In this document: one piece after another, positions 9,401 to 21,400 of the stretch
How the letters are laid out: every line of letters begins with the position of its first letter
How positions within the stretch are numbered: position 1 is the first letter of the stretch
DNA from: Opisthocomus hoazin
Taxonomy: Eukaryota > Chordata > Aves > Opisthocomiformes > Opisthocomidae
Direction: 5' to 3'
NCBI RefSeq assembly: GCF_030867145.1
Contig: NC_134443.1
Span: forward strand, 1,364,001 to 1,428,000
Length of the DNA: 64,000 bases
The notes under the pieces: generated by a model
Database searches by the model: none
What the model was told of the DNA's origin: nothing
What the model saw: the letters and a program-made list of their open reading frames with translations, nothing else
Translations under genes and position numbers: made by a program

Positions 9401-12400
9401 TTGCTGGGGGGGGCGTGGGTCGCCCCAGCCCCCGAGGCCCAGATCTAGGGAGAAAAGCAGAGAGAAAAGCCACGTCTCAGGTCTGCGGAGCCCAGACCCC
9501 AGAAAAGCCACGTGCCGAGGAGCCTGCGCCCTTGGCTCGGCGTCACCAACGGTTGGGGACCTCGGCTGGATCCCTCGCCGGGCAGCGACTCACCGTGACC
9601 ACCTGGCCAGCCTTCAGGGTGAACTTCGGGGGGAAGCGGTAGGTGATGGGGGGATCGTCTCCGTTCTGCCGCTTGATCTGCCAGTTCCCCATCGCCTGGT
9701 CCTGCGAGAGAGAGAGCAGCAACCCTGAGATCCCCCGCCCCGGTTCCTCCCAGCTTGTCCCCGTTCACCTCCTGCCCGTGGGGCGCCCCAAGGATCCTCC
9801 CCGAAGGCAAACGCACCTCGTTGGACTTGTTCCTGAGACGGACGAATTTGCCCTCCAGATCCACCTCCTCCACGCCGACGCGGCCGCTTGTCCGGGCGTG
9901 GTGGGAGAAGCTGGTCCGGCTCTCGCCATCCTCCAGCTTCCTCTTCTTGGAGGAGCCCGGGGTGGACAAGTGGCTCCGGGATGGGCCTTTGTGGGAGGAA
10001 GGGCTGGGGGACAACCTCAGTCTGGGCAGGAGAAGAAGGCGAGATGGAGTCGGTGAGGACACGAGGGCTGGGACCCGCACAGCCCACCGGCCGCAGCCCC
10101 CCGCCGTGCTCACCGCTCCTCCTCGCCCTCCAGCAGCTTGCGGTAGGCGTTGATCTCCATGTCCAGAGCCAGCTTGATGTCCAGCAGCTCCTGGTACTCA
10201 TCCAGCTGCTGCTGCATGCGCGCCCGCATCTCGGCCATCTCCCGGTCCTTGTCGGAGAGCAGGCGCCGGTTGGTCTCGCGTTCCCTGGCCAGCATGTCCT
10301 CCAAATCGTGCAGCTTCGCCTCCTTGGCCGCCAACTGTGCGGGGAGAGAAGGTGAGGGCGGCTGCTCCACCTGGGGCCGTCCCCAGGAGGGGACCATCCC
10401 CGGGGAATGGACATCGGGAGGAACCCCGTGGTCCTGACCCACCTGCTTCTGCAGCTGGCTGACTTCGGAGGAGAGTGTGTCGATGCGGATGCGGGCCTGC
10501 TGCAGCTCCTCGTGGGCAGCGCCCACCATGTTGCTGTTCCTCTCGGCCGACTGCTTGGCGTTCTCCAGCTGGAGGACAAGACGGGTGGGTTCGCATCCCC
10601 AGCACCCTCCGCCCACCGGCACGCCGCGGGGCAGGGCGGGACGAGGACGGCGGCGGGCGGGTGCTGCTCACCTTCGCCCCGTAGGTCTTCTCCAGTTCGT
10701 CCTTGTAAAGCCTGATCTGGGCTTCGTGCTGGCACCGCAGCTCCTGCAAGGCTTCGGCGAGCTTGCTCTCGAACTCCCGCTGCCGCCCGTTGTCGATCTC
10801 CACCAGCCGGGTCTCGTGGCGGCGCTTGGTCTCCCGCAGCTCCTGGGGACGGGTCAGGGGACACGGTGTCACCTCGGGGTGGGATCAGCTCGGGGATGGG
10901 GACACCACACCCGGGGTGGGGGGCACGTCACGCCTCACCTCGCTGTAAATGTTCTTCTGGAATTCGAGCTCTTCCTTCAGCGTCTGCAGCCGGTTCTCGG
11001 CGTCCACGCGGCGCAGCATCTCGTCCTGCAGCTGCTTCTTGGCTTCGCCCAAGGCGCTCTCCAGCTGCGGGCAAGCGAGAAGCATCGTCCCAGCGGGCTC
11101 CGGGGGACCATCCAGGCACTGGACCCGGCGCTGGCCGGGGACCCACCACCCAGCCGTCCCCTGGCACGGAGGGGACCTGGGGGGTCCCTGGGGCAGTTGG
11201 GGACAGCCCTGCCACCACTCACCTTGGCCACCTGTGCTCTCAGGTCCCGCACTTCCGACTCCAGACTCCTCTTCTCGCCCAGGGCTGTGGAGAGCGCAGC
11301 CTCCTTGGAGTTCAGCAAAGCCTCCACGTCCTTGAGGCGCGCCTGGGCGGTCAGCAGGTCCCCTTCCTTCTTGGCGTTCCTGCAAGGCAGCGGGTGAGCG
11401 GCACGGCGGGGAGAACCCACGCGTTGCACCCTCACCCCAGGTGTCACGTCCACACCCCTCTGATGGCCACCAAAGAGTCATGATGTGGTCTCTGACACGT
11501 GGGCATCATGTCTACACCCCTCTGATGGCCACCAAAGAGTCGCAAGATGGTCCCTGGCACCCAGGCATCACATGTGCACCCCTCTGACGGCTCCCCAAGA
11601 GTCACAGGGTGGTCAACGGCCCCTCAAGAGTCATGGGGTGGACCCTGACACCCAGGCATCAAGTCCGCACCCCTCTAATGGCCCACCAACGAGTCATGGG
11701 GTGGTCCACGGCACCTAGGTATCACGTCCACACCCCTCTGATGGCCACCAAAGAGTCGCAAGGTGGTCCCCGACACCCAGGCATCACATGTGCACCCCTC
11801 TGACGGCTCCCCAAGAGTCATGGGGTGGTCAACGGCCCCCCAAGAGTCATGGGGTGGTCCCTGACACCCAGGCGTCACGTCTGCACCCCTCTGATGTCCA
11901 CCAAAGCGTCACGGGGTGGTCCCTGGCACCCAGACATCACTTCCACACCCCTCTGATGGCCACCAAAGAGTTGCAGGGTGGTCCCTGGCACCCAGGCATC
12001 ATGTCCACACCCCTCTGATGGCCCCCCGAGAGTCGCTGGGTGGTCTTTGGCACCCAGGCATCACTTACACAACTCTTTGACACCCCCCAAAGAGTCGCGG
12101 GTTTGTCCCCGGCACCCAGGCATCACATCCGCACCCCTCTGATGGCCACCAAAGAGTTGCGGGGTGGTCCTTGGCACGCAGGCATCATGTCTACACCCCT
12201 CTGACGTCCACCAAAGAGTCATGGGATGGTCCCCGGCACCCAGGCATCATGTCTACACCTGTCTGATGGCCACCAAAGAGTCACGGGATGGTCCCTTGCA
12301 CCCAGGTAACACGTCCACACCCCTCTGATGGCCATCAAAGAGTTGCGGTGTGGTCCCCGGCACCCAGTCATCACGTCCACACCCCTCTGATGGCCCCCCG

Positions 12401-15400
12401 AGAGTCACAGGGTGGTCCCTGGCACCCATCCGCCCGCCCACGACCCCGGTGGGTCCCGACCAGCGCCGGTTTGGACCCGGCAGAGCAGCGAGGGCCGGGG
12501 AACGCGGGCGAGCGGGAGGTGCCCGTGGGCGCGGCACACACCCGAGGCAGGCTGCAGCCGCTAGGGGGCACTGCGGAGCAGGGCTGTGCCGGAGCGGCGC
12601 GACATGGTGGGACATGGCGCGACATGGTGGGACATGGCGCGACATGGCGAGACACAGTGCGACATGGTGGGACACGTTGTGACACGGTGCGACATGGCAC
12701 AACATGGTGTGACACGGTGGGACATGGTGAGACACAGTGCGACATGGTGTGACATGGCGCGACGTGGTGGGACACGGCACGACATGGTGTGACATGGCAT
12801 GACATGATGTAACATGGTGGGACATGGTGTGACATGGCGCGACATGGCACGACACGGTGAGACACGGTGCGACATGGTGTGACACGGCACAACATGGTGG
12901 GACACGGTGCGACACGGCACGATGTGGTGGGACATGGCGCAACACAGTGGGACATGGCACGACACAGCGCGTCATGGTGTGACACGGCACGACATGATGT
13001 GACATGGTGGGACATGGTGGGACATGGCATGACATGGTGTGACACGGCACGACACAGCACAACTTGGTGGGACACGGCGCAGCACGGCATGACATGGTGG
13101 GACATGGTACGACATGGTGTGACACGGTGTGATATGGTGTGACACAGTGCAACACAGCGTGACATGGTGTGATACGGCATAACATGACACAGCGTGACAG
13201 AGTGCAACGTGGCGTGACTTGGGGCAACACGCTGTGACACGGTGCGACACAGCACAACACGGCCCAACACGGTACAGCATAGCGTGACACAGCACGACAT
13301 GGTGTGACCCGGCGTGATACGGCGACACAGCACGACACAGCGTGACACAGCACGACACAGTGTGACACGGCACAACACAGCACGACAGAGCATAACACGA
13401 TGAAACATGGCACGACACAGCACAGCGTGGTGTGGCACGGCGTGGTGCGACGTGGTGCCGCATGGCGTGACACGGTGCAGTGCCGCGTGGCGTGACATGA
13501 TGCAGCACGGCATGGTGCGGCATGGTGTGACACAGTGCAGCGTGGCGTGACACGGTACAGCACAGTGTAGCATGACATGGTGTGGCATGGTGTGGTACAG
13601 TGCGGCACAGCACAGTGCAGCATGGCATGACACCGTGCGGCACGGTGTGGTGTGGCACGGCGTGGCATGGTGCAGCATGCTGTGACATGGTGTGGCACAG
13701 TATGGTGCGGCACGGCATGGCACAGTGCAGCATGCAGTGACACGGTGCAGTGTGGTGTGACATGGTGTGGCACGCTGCGGCATGGCATGGCACAGTGCGG
13801 CGTGGCATGATACGGTGCAGGATGGTGTGACACGGTGCAGCACGGTGTAGTGTGACATGGTGCGGCGTGGCACAGTGCAGCACGGCATGGCACAGCAGAG
13901 CATGCAGTGACACGGTGCAGCACGGTGTGACACGGTGCAGCATGGCGTGACACGGTGGAGCGCGGTGCAGCGTGGCACGGTGCGGCACGGGGCTGCGCGG
14001 TGCAGCGGAGCGATGGTGCTGGAGGGCGCAGCAGCCACCCAGCCACGGCAGCAGCCGGGCAGAGACCCCCCGTGCCCCGGTGCCAGCGCCGGTGCCTGTC
14101 CCTGGGGCGGACGGGGGGCACCGGGCGATGAGCCAGGGCCGGGGGCTGCCTCGCCGGGAGCTCAGCCCCGCTGTCACTTGGGGTGACGCCGGTCTCCTGC
14201 GGCCCCAGGCCCGGCTCAGCCGCCCAGCACCGGGCTGCGGACGGGTGCACCGGGCTCCGGCACCGCTGTGCAACGCCGGAGCCACCGTGCCATCCCGTGC
14301 CTCCATTTCCCCCCTTGCTTTTCGAGCCCCCCGACCGCAGGTCACGGCCGTTCCTCGCAGCCCCGAGACAGCGCCGTGCGCCCGAGGAACCCGATCCGAC
14401 CAAAACACCAAAACACGGCCTGACGCTATTTTGGTAGGGCCTATAAAAAGAACAGACCCGATGCTCTTTCCGCGGCACGCAGCGGCTGTCGGCACCAGGA
14501 CGGCTCACGGCAGAGATTGCCACGCCACGTCCCTCCAAATCGGGTGTCGGACGCGTGGAGGCAGGACGGGGCCAGGCCTGGTGCCGGCTGCGGTGCCCCT
14601 CAGCCGCGGGCGAGCGCCGGCTGCGCGCCGACGCGTGGTACGCATTCCTGGGGCGGCGAGCACGCACCCGAGCCATTAGATCATGGGGAGAAATAAAACA
14701 CCGGGGAGTGGCTGGCGGCACAGACGGTGGCCAGCAGGGTGAGGGAGGTTCTCCTTCCCCTCTGCTCTGCCCTGGGGAGGCCTCATCTGGGGTACTCTGT
14801 CCAGTGCTCGGCTCCCCAGTTCAAGAAGGATGAGGAGCTGCTGGAGAGAGCCCAGCGCAGGGCTGCGAGGATGAGGAGGGGACTGGAGCATCTCTGCTGC
14901 GAGGAGAGGCTGAGGGAGCTGGGCTTGTTCAGCCTGGAGAAGAGAAGGCTGAGAGGGGACCTTAGAAATGCCGATCAATATCTGCAGGGGGGGGTCAGGA
15001 GGATGGGGCCAGGCTCTTCCCAGTGGTGCCCAGCGACAGGACAAGGGGCAACGGGCACAAACTGGAGCAGAGGAAGCTCCAGCTGAACCCGAGGAAGAAC
15101 TTCTTCCCTCTGAGGGTGCCGGAGCCCTGGCCCAGGCTGCCCAGGGAGGTTGTGGAGTCTCCTTCTCTGGAGATATTCCAGCCCCGCCTGGCCGCGGTGC
15201 TGTGCAGCCTGCTCTGGGTGACCCTGCTTCGGCGGGAGGGTTGGACTGGGTGACCCACAGAGGGCCCTTCCAACCCCGACCATTCCGTGCTCAGCCTGCC
15301 CCAGGATCTGGCCCCGTGGCAGGACCAGCAATGTTGGCAGCGAGACGCCGAGGAGGTTCCACTCCTCCTCGCACCCGCCCACGGGGAACGGGACCGCGGG

Positions 15401-18400
15401 ACGAGCACTGCCCGGCGTTCCTAGGCTTGGGAAGCTCCTTTGGGGAACTCCTCGCTTGGCCGACAGCAGATTCTCCTGCGTTTCTTTCTGCTTTCTGCCC
15501 CGAGCCGGCACAGAGAAGTTGTTCCGAGGCCCCACCACGCTCGATAACCAGCGAGCCCGCTTGCCGGAGCCGGCTGCCGGAGCAACGCTCCGCCGAGTCC
15601 TTCCCGTGCAACCCACTCCTTTCATGCCAGTGACTCACAGGACAAAAATGCCATCTGGGAGCAGATCCGCAGCCTCCTCGGCTCCTTGGAAGCAACATTT
15701 GAGGCTGAGTTTTCCCATCTGGCAGCGGCTCGCCCTTGCAGCCAGCGTGGCCGCCCCAGCACTGCCGGAGGGTTTAATCCTGCTGTCCTTGACCGAGTTA
15801 ACCATCCCTTCACTCCGGGAAGAGCTTGCCCTTGGCGTTTTGCTCCTGTAGCTCTTCGCTCGCCGGGCTGGCTGCAGAGACCCGGGTACAGCTGGGGGTC
15901 ACAGAATCACAGAATGGTGGGGCTTGGAGGGGACCTCTGTGGGTCATCCAGTCCAACCCTCCCGCCGAAGAAGGGTCACCCACAGCAAGCTGCAGAGGAC
16001 CTTGTCCAGGCGGGTCTGGAACATCTCCAGAGAAGGAGACTCCACAACCTCCCTGGGCAGCCTGGGCCAGGGCTCCGTCACCCTCAGAGGGAAGAAGTTC
16101 TTCCTCGGGTTCAGCTGGAGCTTCCTCTGCTCCAGTTTGTGCCCGTTGCCCCTTGTCCTGTCGCTGGGCACCACTGGAAAGAGCCTGGCCCCGTCCTCCT
16201 GACCCCCCCCTGCAGATACTGATCGGCATTTCTAAGGTCCCCTCTCAGCCTTCTCTTCTCCAGGCTGAACAAGCCCAGCTCCCTCAGCCTCTCCTTGCAG
16301 GAGAGATGCTCCAGTCCCCTCCTCATCCTCGCAGCCCTGCGCTGGACTCTCTCCAGTAGCTCCTCATCTTTCTTGAACTGGGTCTTTGGGCTGGGGCTCA
16401 CGGCCTGGGCAGCGCCGGGCACACCCTGAAGCCACCGGCTCGTTAGGGATCACCGTTACCATTCACAAGTGAAAGACGGAGGGGAAAATGCTGATGGCTA
16501 CACTTGCGTCTCCGCAGCGGTGACAGGTTCACCCTCTCCAGGGACCGGAGGCACCCAAGGCTCAGGGCAAGGCGTGGTGATGCCTAGAAAGCCCCATGGT
16601 CAATCCCAGAAGACTCGAGGACAAATCCCTCTTCCTTCAAAGCCTCCCGCGCTCAGCTCCAGGTTACACCGGCGAGGAACAGCGACGGGAGCTCGGGGCT
16701 CGCTGGCTGCCGGGCTGAGTTGGGAGCGGTTTTGCAGCAAGGAGAGGGGTGACACGAAGCCTGTCCTGTCCTTTCCTCCGGCGAGTCTGGAGGGCTGCGT
16801 GACACAGCTCTCTGGGACCTGAGCATCTCCCCCACCGTCCTTCAAACCTGGGCAGGCTGGAGAGCTGCGCGGAGAGGAACCCGATGGAGTTCAACAAGGG
16901 CAAGGGCAGGGTCCTGCACCTGGGGAGGAACAACCCCAGGCACCAGTACAGACTGGGGCTGACCTGCAGGAGAGCAGCTCTGCGGAGAGGGACTGGGAGT
17001 GCTGGGGGACGACAGGGTGACCATGAGCCAGCAGCGTGCCCTGGGTGCCCAGAAGGCCAGTGGGATCCTGGGGAGCACTGAGTGTGGCCAGCAGGTCAAG
17101 GGAGGTTCTCCTCCCCCTCTGCTCTGCCCTGGAGAGGCCCCATCTGCAGTGCTGGGTCCAGTGCTGGGCTCCCCAGTTCAAGAAAGACGAGGAGCTACTG
17201 GAGAGAGTCCAGCGCAGGGCTATGAGGATGAGGAGGGGACTGGAGCATCTCTCCTGCGAGGAGAGGCTGAGGGAGCTGGGCTTGTTCAGCCTGGAGAAGA
17301 GAAGGCTGCGAGGGGACCTTAGAAATGCTGATCAATATCTGTGGGGGGGGTCAGGAGGATGGGGCCAGGCTCTTTCCAGTGGTGCCCAGCGACAGGACAA
17401 GGGGCAACGGGCACAAACTGGAGCAGAGGAAGCTCCAGCTGAGCACGAGGAAGAATTTCTTCCCTCTGAGGGTGCCGGAGCCCTGGCCCAGGCTGCCCAG
17501 GGAGGCTGTGGAGTCTCCTTCTCTGGAGATATTCCAGACCCGCCTGGACAAGGTCCTGTGCAGCCTGCTCTGGGCGACCCTGCTTGGGCAGGGGGTTGGG
17601 CTGGGGGATCCCCAGAGGGCCCTCCCAACCCCCCCCCCATGCTGGGATTCTGGGATTCAAACCACAGCCCTGACTCCAAACCCAGCAGCCTGCAGCTCAG
17701 ACCTCAGCACGCCCGCAAGCCCTCTTGCTCGCCACGGACCTCGGTGCCCACCAACCCACGCGAGCCCTTGCGACCCCCGTTCCAGCCCAGCCAGGGTTTG
17801 GGTTCTCCCCTCGCCTCCCGCTCAGTCCTGCTTTTATTTCCCTCGCAGCCTCCCGGGCTCCAGCTGGCGCTGGGCTAAAAATAAAAACTTTCATGGCAGC
17901 TGTGTCGCTCCCACTTCCCTCGGCGAGGGGACGAACAGGGACCTTCCTCCTCCTCCTACTCCTCCCCGGGGGGTTTCACTGGTCTCCCCGTCCTGCCTGT
18001 TATATCCTAAAAGATCCCAAATCCTCCGGCAGCCAAAGGGAAGCAGGGACCCACCCTGAACGGCTGTGTGCCTGGGGCCAGGGGACGTGGGCTCAGCGTC
18101 CCGCAGGATTTGATCCCCTGTGCCAGGAGAGTGGCGTGTAAAAACCAGCATCTGTCGGAGCCAACGGGAGAAAGCACAACAGGGGCACCAAATCCTTGAG
18201 CAACAAATGTCCCCAGAGAAAAAGATGGAGGGAAAAAGGGCCTCAAGACGTTTTTATTTTTAGCTTTTAAAAGCAGGAAGGAGAAGAGAGAAAAAAAAAA
18301 TAAAAAAGAAAATTGCAGCTGAGCTGCCAGAAAATCCAAATGTTGGTGGAAAGTTGGACCCGGTCTGACCGCGCTCTGCACAGACACGGGAAGGAGCCTG

Positions 18401-21400
18401 CGAAGCGGCTGCGACGGCTGCAGCGAGGCCCGGGGCTGCAGACCCTTGGGGTGGCCGCTCCCTGCAGAAGCTTCAGGCTCAGCCCCGCAGAGCAGCACCC
18501 AGGAGCTGCTCCCGCTCTGCCCCAAAATCCCAGCCCGGAATCCCAGCAGATCCGGGCTCTCCCTCTGGAAAAGCCGAGCCGGACCCGAGCTGTCGCAGCT
18601 CACGGGAGGCGAGCAGCTCTGGGCACGCTCCCCGCCAGGCTGTGCCAACCCTCTCCGGGGAGCCAAAGCCCACGGGATGCGTTTTAGGAAAACACCCGTT
18701 GGTTTCCCACCATTACTGGGGCGCGGGGTGCTCCCGGCCGGCAGCGCCGAGCTCCGCACGCTGGGAGGGGACCCAACGGCGTGGGATGGAGCCAGTGGGG
18801 GAAACGGGCGTTCCCCTCCTTCCCTGTCTCCACGTCTCAGCCGTCCCACGCCGGACAAGGTGCCAAGTCCGGGGAGTTCACGTCCCATCTAGAAATCTTT
18901 ATTTTCCCCCCCCGGGACGGTGGATTTCTGCCTCACCTCGCCGTCGGGGAGCACGGCGACAGACCAGCCCGCTCCGCCGCAAGACTGCGGAAACGCTGCC
19001 CCAGAAAAACCTTCACGACAGATTTACAGCTTGGGAAACTGAGGCATCGAGGGCTCAGGGAGGTTTTGTGATGGATCCGATCGCTGGGAGGACCCGGAAA
19101 ACCTGCTCTGCCCCACCTTGGGCTTGCTGCTGCGGCACTGTGCTGCCTCCAGCACCGGGGAGCGATCCCGGGGAGCGATCCCAGGGACCATTCCCTCCAC
19201 CCCAGGGATCATTCTCCACCCCAGGGACCATTCCCCCCAGCCCAGGGACCATTCCCCCCCAGCCCAGGGACCATGGCCCCCAGCCCAGGGACCATGGCCC
19301 CACTGGGCAAGCAGCCGGGACAGCATAAGGAAAGGCGGTCTTAGGAAAACCTCCATGGTGGGGCAATGGGAAAGTGGCAAAGCAGCCTCTCCCAGCTCCT
19401 GACTCATCTGTGCCGCTGTGCCTTTGCCAGATCACCAGGATAAACACGAGCCGGTCTCCTAGCAGGGGAACCGTAAATAGCCAGCGCGACGTATAGCGAG
19501 GACAACATCTGCGCGGAGCCGGCATCCTGTCGGGCACCAAAACCCCCGCCAAACGGCAGCCGAGGGATGCCAGTGCCGGCTGCGTTCAAGGATGCACGGA
19601 AACAGCCTCCACCCTTCAGCGTCAGCCGTGCCAAAGCCCCTTCCCGGTGCCAGGGTTGGGGCCGGCCATGCCGCGCGCTCCTGGCACGCTCCCGGCACGC
19701 TCGTCGCTGGGGCTGAGAGGTTTGCTCGGCTCCACGTGGCCCCAGCGGAGCGAGAGCGGCTTGTTGGCATCTCCTGCGAGCTGGGCTTCCCTCTCCTGGA
19801 ACTGGGGTCTGGCCTTGCCTTGCCTCCTAGAAATGACCCCAAGCCTGCTGCTTCACTGGGAACCAGAAAAGGGCATTTCGCAGGGGCGCAGACGGACCCT
19901 CGGGTCCGGGGTTCCCAAAGTCGTAGCTGTCCCTGCCCCTCCGCACACCCCATCGCCGGAGCCTCGCTGGGAGCTGCGGGCGCACACAGAGTCCAGCGCG
20001 ACCGGACCCGATGGCAGCCTCCAGGAATCGGCCGCAAACGCTCCCCACGAAAAACCATCAAGGAGCTTTTTTCCTCTCCTTTGGCTGGGTGCGCCAGAGC
20101 GAACGCCCCGCACCCACGCCCCGCAGCCTCGCCCCTCGTGACGGGCAAAAGCAATCAGGCTTCATCAGCACCGCGCCAAACCCACGCACGTGACCACAGC
20201 GTGGGACCAACGGCCCTCTTTGCTACTCAAATCCCAGAAACACGATTTCAGCGAATAAATAGCGTATTCAAAAGCCTCACGCAGCCCGTGCTGGCTGGGG
20301 AGCCCCGGTGTCACTCGCTCCCCGTACTGGGCTGTCACGCCAGTGCCGGTGACTCATCCCAGCCCTCGCCAGCGGCTGGAAATGGAAATCCCAAGTCACC
20401 GAGTGACGTCGCTGTTTGGGCTGAGTCCCCCCTGGTTACGGGAGGGCTCTGTGGTTTCGAAGGGCAGACAGTATCACCAGAGGGGTTTTATAGCTGGAAA
20501 AGGGGGTTTCGCCAGCTCCCATGCGGGAGTTGGTGGGGGAACGGACGGGACTGGGCTTTGCACTGCCCACGCTGCGCTTCTGGGGGCCCCGGGCGAGCTT
20601 CGCATCAGGCATAAACCTACGAGTCTGCGTAGAGGAGGGGCAGGACTCCTTCCCCATAGACACGTGTCCCGGCGTGGAGCGGGCAGAACAGCTTCCCAGC
20701 GGGTCTGCCGGTGCCTCGCTGCCCGCCAACCCCCCTCGCTGCCCGTGAAACCCCCTCGCTGCCCGTGAAAGCCCCTTTCACCGCTGCCTTTCATTTTTCC
20801 AGGGTGCAGCAAGCCTCAGGAGATGGACGCAAAGAGGATGCAAAGAGCCGGGAGCGAGCGAGCATCGGCTGCTGGAAGCCACCAGTGCCAGGAGCGCGCA
20901 GCCCCCGGCACCGCTCGCGGCTGAGCCTCGGGGACGACCGAGCAAAGCAAGGGCAGAACTTCCCTACGGATTCACTTCGCCACCAAAACCCTGGGTTACC
21001 TGGAAGAGGCAGGCCTCCAGGCTGGGATTACATGCCGAGTGCTACCAGTTGAAACCTGATTTGGCCAAACTGGTCCAGCCCCAGGTCTGGGCCCGGAGCT
21101 CGGCTACTTGTCTGCAGGAAAACACCCGGCCAACGGCTTTATCTACGCAGGTCCCGAGGGGATCGGCTGATCCTGGGGTTTCCAGAGAGAGGGCCGGTGC
21201 CTTGCTTGCAAAAACTGTGTTTTTCGCTGAAAAAACGTCACCAAAGACTGTAAAAACCTGAACATCTCGACCACTCGGAAAACCACGGTCAAACACGGAT
21301 CGATCCCCGCTCACGAGCCCGAGCGCGGCGTGACCCAAACCCGGACGCGATGAGCGTGCCAGCTCGCCTTCCGCCGGCTTCCCGTAAAATTCTGAATTCT

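Noticed and set aside
8909-9511. 200-codon minus-strand frame extending past LMNA exon 10
   Set aside because: The part beyond 9134 is intron read-through; the consensus GTGAGT donor and the match of exon 11 show that exon 10 ends at 9134.
12253-14721. 822-codon and overlapping 555- and 507-codon Cys/His/Pro-rich minus-strand frames
   Set aside because: The 10-bp unit has few stops on the minus strand in any frame. All frames show the same peptide themes shifted, and the region is LMNA intron 1.
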